64,000 nt of DNA from assembly GCF_025154075.1 (NCBI RefSeq), contig NZ_JAOAMU010000008.1, positions 186,001 through 250,000 of the forward strand, in the 5' to 3' direction. The notes below the pieces were generated by a model that ran no database searches, was not told where the DNA came from, and was given only the letters and a program-made list of their open reading frames with translations. A program made the translations under genes and the position numbers. The DNA comes from Chryseobacterium herbae (GTDB lineage: Bacteria; Bacteroidota; Bacteroidia; Flavobacteriales; Weeksellaceae). Below, one piece after another: positions 59,455-64,000 of the stretch (position 1 is the first letter of the stretch; every line of letters begins with the position of its first letter).

Positions 59455-60033
59455 ATGTTTAAGTTGAAACTTCCTACCGATCCAAGGTGGGCAAATATTG
59501 CAGAAGGAAACATAGGAGAAATTTTAACGGATCATGCGTGGTGCGAGCAGAAGGCCACAACCAATGCCATCAGTTTGATCAATATGCTCCCAGAACACCC
59601 GGAAATCATCACAGAACTTATTGCTATCGCGCAAGAAGAGCTTGACCATTTCAGCCAGGTGCACGAAATCATCAAAAAAAGGGGATACGTTTTCGGAAAA
59701 GCCAGAAAAGATGATTACGTCAATGAACTGGCTAAGTTTGTTGTTCAGGGAAGCAGAGAAGATCTGATTGTTGATAAACTTCTTTTCGCAGCTATGATTG
59801 AAGCAAGAAGCTGCGAAAGATTTAAAGTTTTGACAGAAAATATTAAAGATGAAGAGCTTAAAACTTTTTACAAAGAGTTAATGATCTCTGAAGCCAACCA
59901 CTATACCACTTTTATTGGTTTCGCAAGACAGTTGGGCGATATTGAAAAAGTCAACAAGCGCTGGGAAGAATGGCTGGAATATGAAGCCAGCATTATCGAG
60001 TCTTACGGAAACAAAGAAACCATCCACGGATAA
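59455..60033 (+). CDS. miaE: tRNA-(ms2io6A)-hydroxylase
   Basis: A 192-residue di-iron hydroxylase with a ferritin-like four-helix bundle. Metal ligands are seen in CEQKA, EELDHFSQVH, EARSCERF and SEANHYTTF (Glu and ExxH). It hydroxylates the isopentenyl group of ms2i6A37 in tRNA using O2. Its substrate is made by MiaB, encoded at 30694. A DUF502 gene follows within 25 bases. Confidence 0.9.
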   Translation: MFKLKLPTDPRWANIAEGNIGEILTDHAWCEQKATTNAISLINMLPEHPEIITELIAIAQEELDHFSQVHEIIKKRGYVFGKARKDDYVNELAKFVVQGSREDLIVDKLLFAAMIEARSCERFKVLTENIKDEELKTFYKELMISEANHYTTFIGFARQLGDIEKVNKRWEEWLEYEASIIESYGNKETIHG

Positions 60034-60055
60034 AATAAAAAGTAAAAAATCCACG

Positions 60056-60673
60056 TTGAAAAAACCGACCTTCGAAAATATTGCCAATTTTTTCCTGAAA
60101 AACTTCTTTCAGGGACTGGTTATTATTGGTCCCATCGGGCTTACGATCTTTGTGATCTGGTATATTGTCAGTGCAATCGACAATATTATCCCTTCGGTAG
60201 CCAAAGAGATTCCAGGTCTGGTTTTCGTTTCAACGATCCTGATGACCGCTATTCTGGGTTATCTGGGAAATAAATTCGTCGTGGGAAGATTCTTTTTCGA
60301 CACGATGGACAGCCTGCTGGAGAAAACTCCTGGGGTGAAACATATTTATACCCCTACAAAAGATGTCATGTCTTCATTTGTAGGAGACAAAAAGAAATTC
60401 AACGATCCAGTCTGGGTAAAGACCAATGCAAATCCGGAGATCTGGAGAATCGGTTTTCTGACCCAGAAAGAGATGTCAGACGTTGAAAAGCACAATTACG
60501 TTGCCGTATATCTGCCCCACTCCTACGCTATTTCAGGATGGGTCATTGTTACTGAAGAAAAAAACATCAAACCTGTTGTGGGAATGACGGCTGCTTCTGC
60601 CATGAAGTTTGCTGTGAGCGGCGGTGTAGCCGGATTCCATTCTGACGATAATATATTCAAAGCTCCGGAGTAA
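60056..60673 (+). CDS. DUF502-family membrane protein
   Basis: About 205 residues with two membrane helices near the N-terminus (FFQGLVIIGPIGLTIFVIWYIV and FVSTILMTAILGYLG) and a conserved soluble part (TPGVKHIYTPTKDVMSSFVGDKK, VAVYLPHSYAISGWVIVTEE), which identify DUF502. The start is uncertain: the TTG at 60056 just after miaE gives a normal N-terminus (LKKPTFENIANFF); the ATG at 59981 would overlap miaE by 53 bases. The function is unknown. Confidence 0.8.
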   Translation: MKKPTFENIANFFLKNFFQGLVIIGPIGLTIFVIWYIVSAIDNIIPSVAKEIPGLVFVSTILMTAILGYLGNKFVVGRFFFDTMDSLLEKTPGVKHIYTPTKDVMSSFVGDKKKFNDPVWVKTNANPEIWRIGFLTQKEMSDVEKHNYVAVYLPHSYAISGWVIVTEEKNIKPVVGMTAASAMKFAVSGGVAGFHSDDNIFKAPE

Positions 60674-60825
60674 TCTACTTCGTGATTCTTTCTATAATGC
60701 CGACCTGGTTATTATATACCTTTATTCCATTCAAATATTATGTTAACCAAAAAAATATTATTTTGGACATCTTTACCTATATACTTTTATTCTTCAATTT
60801 ATTAAACTCAAATAAATACAACAAT

Positions 60826-61746
60826 ATGAACCAGAATCCTCTTCTAAATTGCGATTACGAAAAAGGAGTATGTGAAATCCGAGAAACACCCAATTCAGAA
60901 TCTTCAACAGAACAATTGCAGAGCACCAAAGACAAGATCACCATTATTTATTATACGGATCCTATCTGCTCTTCCTGCTGGGGAATTGAGCCCCAATTGA
61001 GAAAACTGAAATTAGAATATGGAAACGCTGTAGAGTTAGATTACAGAATGGGTGGACTTTTACCATCCTGGGATATTTACAATTCCGGAGGAATCAGTAA
61101 GCCAAGCGATGTGGCTCACCATTGGGAGGAAGTAAGTCCTTACTACAAAATGCCTATTGAAGGAGGAGTGTGGATCACAGACCCTTTAAATTCTTCTTAT
61201 CCTCCGTCAATTGCTTTTAAAGCGGCACAAATGCAGGATAAAAAGAAAGCCGTGGTTTATATGAGAATTCTCCGTGAAATGGTTTTCCTTGATAAATTAA
61301 ACATCACAAAGATTGAGCATCTTGAAAAAGCGGCAGAACTTGCCGGATTAAATGTCACTCAGTGGAAAGAAGATTATGAATCCAAAGCTCAGATCGAATT
61401 CAAAAAAGACCTTGATCTTGGACGTCAGCTTGGTGTAAGAGGGTTTCCTACTTTGATTTTCACCAAAGACGATGAAATTTTGGATATTCTTTACGGGGTC
61501 AAGCCTTATGCAGATTTTGAGCACAGAATAAAAAAAATAAGCGCTGACGTTACCAAAGAAGAATATTCTCTTGAACCTGAACAGCTATTCGCCATTTACC
61601 CTACTTTAACGACTCAGGAATTTGCAGTTCTTTCCAATATTTCTTTCGAAAAATCATTTGAAAAACTTCAGAAACTCACAGAAGAAAACAAAGTATCCCG
61701 TAAAAAATACAAAAACGGAGATCTTTGGATTTTTAATAAAAACTAA
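60826..61746 (+). CDS. DsbA-family protein
   Basis: A 306-residue thioredoxin-fold protein without signal peptide, with the redox motif CSSC in YYTDPICSSCWGIEPQL, a helical insert typical of DsbA/FrnE, and a cis-Pro segment GVRGFPTLIF. It resembles the SpxH/YjbH-type cytosolic members. The ATG at 60826 (MNQNPLLNCDYEKG) is chosen, since the frame upstream is hydrophobic filler across intergenic AT-rich DNA. Two further genes follow at 23 and 1 bases. Confidence 0.82.
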   Translation: MNQNPLLNCDYEKGVCEIRETPNSESSTEQLQSTKDKITIIYYTDPICSSCWGIEPQLRKLKLEYGNAVELDYRMGGLLPSWDIYNSGGISKPSDVAHHWEEVSPYYKMPIEGGVWITDPLNSSYPPSIAFKAAQMQDKKKAVVYMRILREMVFLDKLNITKIEHLEKAAELAGLNVTQWKEDYESKAQIEFKKDLDLGRQLGVRGFPTLIFTKDDEILDILYGVKPYADFEHRIKKISADVTKEEYSLEPEQLFAIYPTLTTQEFAVLSNISFEKSFEKLQKLTEENKVSRKKYKNGDLWIFNKN

Positions 61747-61769
61747 TAACACTATTTAAACTAATAAGG

Positions 61770-62855
61770 ATGTACAAAGTTGCAATCATTGGAGCAGGAG
61801 TATCGGGGTTAAGCATGGCCAATTATTTGGAAAAGAATAATATTGATTACCATATCTACGAAAGGAGAACCCAAAGTGACCTGAAAGGACACGGATTTAT
61901 CCTGCCTAAAGAGGGTATAGAATTTCTTTCCAACATCATTGATATCAATGATCTTTACACAAAAGGCCGCTTTTTGAAAAAGTACCTTCATTATCATCAA
62001 AATGGTGAGATTCTTTCTGAAAAAGACCTTGAGGATGTTTTTGTGGTTTCAAGAAGCACTTTGATAGAGATTTTAGCTCAAGGTATCCCTGCCGATAAGA
62101 TTTCATACGACACCACAGTCACCCTTAATGGTTTTTCTGAAAATAAAGCTTGCATCACCATCAATGACAGCAGATCTTTAGAGGCTGATATTGTTGTGGC
62201 TTCAGACGGTTCAAGAAGCAGAATCAGGAGAAAAACTTTTGAGGACGAAAAAATGAAAGCCGTCCTTGAAAATGAAGTGGTGAACATCATAGAAAATGAA
62301 GAGATCGCTAGTAAACTTGAAAATAATTTCCTGAAGTTTCATCATGAAGATGGTGGTCTGACTTTCGGAGTATTAAAACTTTCCTCTACAAAAGTTCTGT
62401 GGTACTGCCAGTTTGACATCACCAGATTCTTCATCAATGAAGACTACACTCCGGATTGCATCAAACAGTTTATCCTGGATAATTTCGGAGACTGGAATCC
62501 TTTGGTTACATCGATCATCAATGATTCATCCTACGAAAATGCACACATCTGGAGAGTGTATGAATTGGAAAAACTTAATCCTTTTTATCACGAAAACGTT
62601 GTATTCATAGGCGATGCAGCACACCCACTGATTCCTTTTACAAGCCAGGGAGTTACCTCCGCGCTTAAAGATTCTTTTATGCTGACCAATCTCTTAATGG
62701 AAGGAAACAGTCTTCCGGAGACTTTTAAAAAGTATAATGATGACAGAAGAGCTGAAATTGACATTCATATCAATAATGGAAGAGCATTATTGAACCAGTT
62801 CCTGCTGCCTTTAAGCGAGCAACAAAAAAATACATTACCCATTTCATACAAATAA
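61770..62855 (+). CDS. FAD-dependent monooxygenase
   Basis: A 361-residue class A flavoprotein hydroxylase: FAD loop GAGVSGLSMANYLE, the second-strand Glu in YHIYERR, the DG motif VVASDGSRSRIRR and the GD motif FIGDAAHPLIPFTSQG. These enzymes use NAD(P)H and O2 to hydroxylate small molecules. The substrate is unknown. It is in one operon with a DsbA-like gene (23-base gap) and an aminotransferase (1-base gap), hinting at a joint pathway. Confidence 0.85.
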   Translation: MYKVAIIGAGVSGLSMANYLEKNNIDYHIYERRTQSDLKGHGFILPKEGIEFLSNIIDINDLYTKGRFLKKYLHYHQNGEILSEKDLEDVFVVSRSTLIEILAQGIPADKISYDTTVTLNGFSENKACITINDSRSLEADIVVASDGSRSRIRRKTFEDEKMKAVLENEVVNIIENEEIASKLENNFLKFHHEDGGLTFGVLKLSSTKVLWYCQFDITRFFINEDYTPDCIKQFILDNFGDWNPLVTSIINDSSYENAHIWRVYELEKLNPFYHENVVFIGDAAHPLIPFTSQGVTSALKDSFMLTNLLMEGNSLPETFKKYNDDRRAEIDIHINNGRALLNQFLLPLSEQQKNTLPISYK

Positions 62856-62856
62856 C

Positions 62857-64000
62857 ATGTTTACAAATAAAGATATTAATTTCGACGCTCTGAAAAGAAA
62901 AGCCTACAACGGAAGATGGGCAACCCTGGAGGACGGTATCATTCCTTTAACCGCAGCAGACCCGGATTTCAGAATGTCATCCGAGATCGAACAAGGAATT
63001 ATTGAGTACATAAAGGATGGTTACCTCAGCTATGGCCCATTTTCAGGACTTCCTGAATTCAAAAAAAGTGTAGCAGAACATTTCAACACAGAAAAAAAAG
63101 GAAGCTTCACACCGGAAAATATTTTAGCTGTGAACAGTGCAGCCCAGGGGATGTTTCTGATTGCAAAATATGTATTGGGCCCGGGAGATGAAGCCATTAT
63201 TTTCGATCCTGTTGATTTCCTGTTCAAAAAAACAGTTGAAGCAGCGGGCGGCAATATAAAATTATGCTCTGTGGATTCTAAAACGGGAGAAATTGATTTT
63301 GACATGCTGACCTCATTAATCTCACCCAAAACAAAACTGATCAGCATCTGTAATCCCCACAACCCGGTAGGAAGGGTCTATTCAAAAGAAATTTTAAAAA
63401 AGATTTCTGAAATAGCCGAAGCTCATGATCTATGGGTAATGAGCGATGAAATCTGGAGTGATATTGTTTTTGACAAAAAAGAATTCAATACCTACTCTTC
63501 AGTATCAGAAGCAGCCAAGAAAAAGAGCTTTACCGTTTTTGGATTTTCTAAATCATTCGGAATTGCAGGATTAAGAATTGGAGCCGTTTTATGTAATGAT
63601 CAGGAACTTTTAGAGGATTTTACAGAGAAATCTCAGTTTAATTCAACCATCGAAGGAGTGTCCACGTTATCACAAATCGCTGCAAGTATGGCCATTGAAA
63701 AGGCTAAGCCATGGTTCAATGACTTCCTGACTCATCTTCAGCACAACAGAGACCTTGCCTATAATATCCTAAGTAAATCCGGAATCCTGACACCGAACTT
63801 GCCTGAAGCAACTTTTGTGATTTTCCCGAAAATTGAAAATGGTTTTTCAAGTGACAGCTTCACCCAGCATGTTTTAAAAGAAGGAAAAGTAGCCATTGTT
63901 CCCGGTTCTGAACGCTGGTTTGGAAAAGGTGCGGAAGGCCATGTAAGAATTTGCTTCTCTACTTCACAGGAAATTTTAGAAGAAGGTCTGAATCGAATTA
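62857..64000 (+). CDS. PLP-dependent aminotransferase / C-S lyase (MalY/PatB-like), 3' end missing
   Basis: At least 381 codons, open at the window end. Fold-type I class I/II: DPDFRMSSEI near the N-terminus, SYGPFSGLPEF, the phosphate-binding NPHNPVGRVY, MSDEIWSDI with the PLP-contacting Asp, and the Schiff-base lysine in FGFSKSFGIAGLRIG. The CNPHNPVGRV and ADPDF patterns point to the MalY/PatB branch, which includes cystathionine beta-lyases as well as aminotransferases. The ATG is one base after the monooxygenase stop. Confidence 0.85.
   Translation, partial: MFTNKDINFDALKRKAYNGRWATLEDGIIPLTAADPDFRMSSEIEQGIIEYIKDGYLSYGPFSGLPEFKKSVAEHFNTEKKGSFTPENILAVNSAAQGMFLIAKYVLGPGDEAIIFDPVDFLFKKTVEAAGGNIKLCSVDSKTGEIDFDMLTSLISPKTKLISICNPHNPVGRVYSKEILKKISEIAEAHDLWVMSDEIWSDIVFDKKEFNTYSSVSEAAKKKSFTVFGFSKSFGIAGLRIGAVLCNDQELLEDFTEKSQFNSTIEGVSTLSQIAASMAIEKAKPWFNDFLTHLQHNRDLAYNILSKSGILTPNLPEATFVIFPKIENGFSSDSFTQHVLKEGKVAIVPGSERWFGKGAEGHVRICFSTSQEILEEGLNRI

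Noticed and set aside
1..64000. CRISPR array, prophage, insertion sequence or toxin-antitoxin pair
   Set aside because: No regularly spaced repeats, transposase, integrase, phage structural gene or recognisable toxin-antitoxin pair was found on either strand.

Overview
The window reads as a chromosomal segment of a low-GC member of the Flavobacteriia, most probably Chryseobacterium or a close relative (Weeksellaceae). Evidence: Bacteroidota-type promoters (TAnnTTTG near -7, TTG near -33) in front of many genes; a Bacteroidota-type RNA polymerase omega subunit; a type IX secretion sorting domain; the gene order bamD-rpoZ-coaBC-DUF4835-recN; and several short double-glycine leader peptides of the kind annotated 'bacteriocin-like' in Chryseobacterium. 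I see no prophage, insertion sequence, CRISPR array or integrase.

Layout. 1-7 kb: start of prfA, then a SAM-I riboswitch driving a TonB-dependent receptor and an amino-acid permease (a probable methionine-linked uptake operon), and a secreted T9SS protein divergent from an AraC-type regulator. 7.6-13.3 kb: a class I and a class II fumarase read divergently, two double-glycine peptides and a DyP peroxidase. 13.3-22 kb: a MITE-like palindromic repeat, an ABC transporter, then the recN...bamD housekeeping operon and a TetR regulator. 22-24.8 kb: plus-strand tatD-tcdA-rnpA and a DUF4126 gene. 24.8-42 kb: an almost unbroken minus-strand block with an envelope operon (acidic TPR protein, LptE, membrane protein, sigma-54 activator), miaB, a cluster of small TonB-C-like exported proteins, an MFS transporter with poxB, lysA behind an apparent attenuator, a DnaQ/degenerate GIY-YIG fusion and a HerA-like ATPase. 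42-55 kb: mainly plus strand, with a persulfide dioxygenase/rhodanese/thioredoxin cluster, rseP, two identical tRNA-Asn genes flanking a tricorn-like protease and an ABC-type ATPase, an intergenic region dense in DnaA-box-like sequences, and a large DUF5686 outer-membrane protein. 55-64 kb: three more double-glycine peptides, rplU-rpmA, a zinc metallopeptidase lipoprotein, an acyltransferase, miaE, DUF502, and an operon of DsbA-like protein, FAD monooxygenase and aminotransferase, cut by the window end.

Four observations deserve most attention. (1) A 635-bp gene-free region at 51871-52505 carries at least six matches to the DnaA-box pattern TGTGNAWAA within about 330 bp, near where the dominant gene direction switches from minus to plus: a candidate oriC. 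(2) Five short peptides share an MKNL(K/R)K...GG leader, and each has exactly six cysteines after the GG, in two distinct spacing patterns. (3) lysA is preceded by a promoter, a lysine-rich 23-codon ORF and a terminator only 15 bases before its ATG: a candidate transcription attenuator. (4) A SAM-I riboswitch controls a TonB receptor/permease pair.

All product names come from reading motifs and recalling families; no database search was run.
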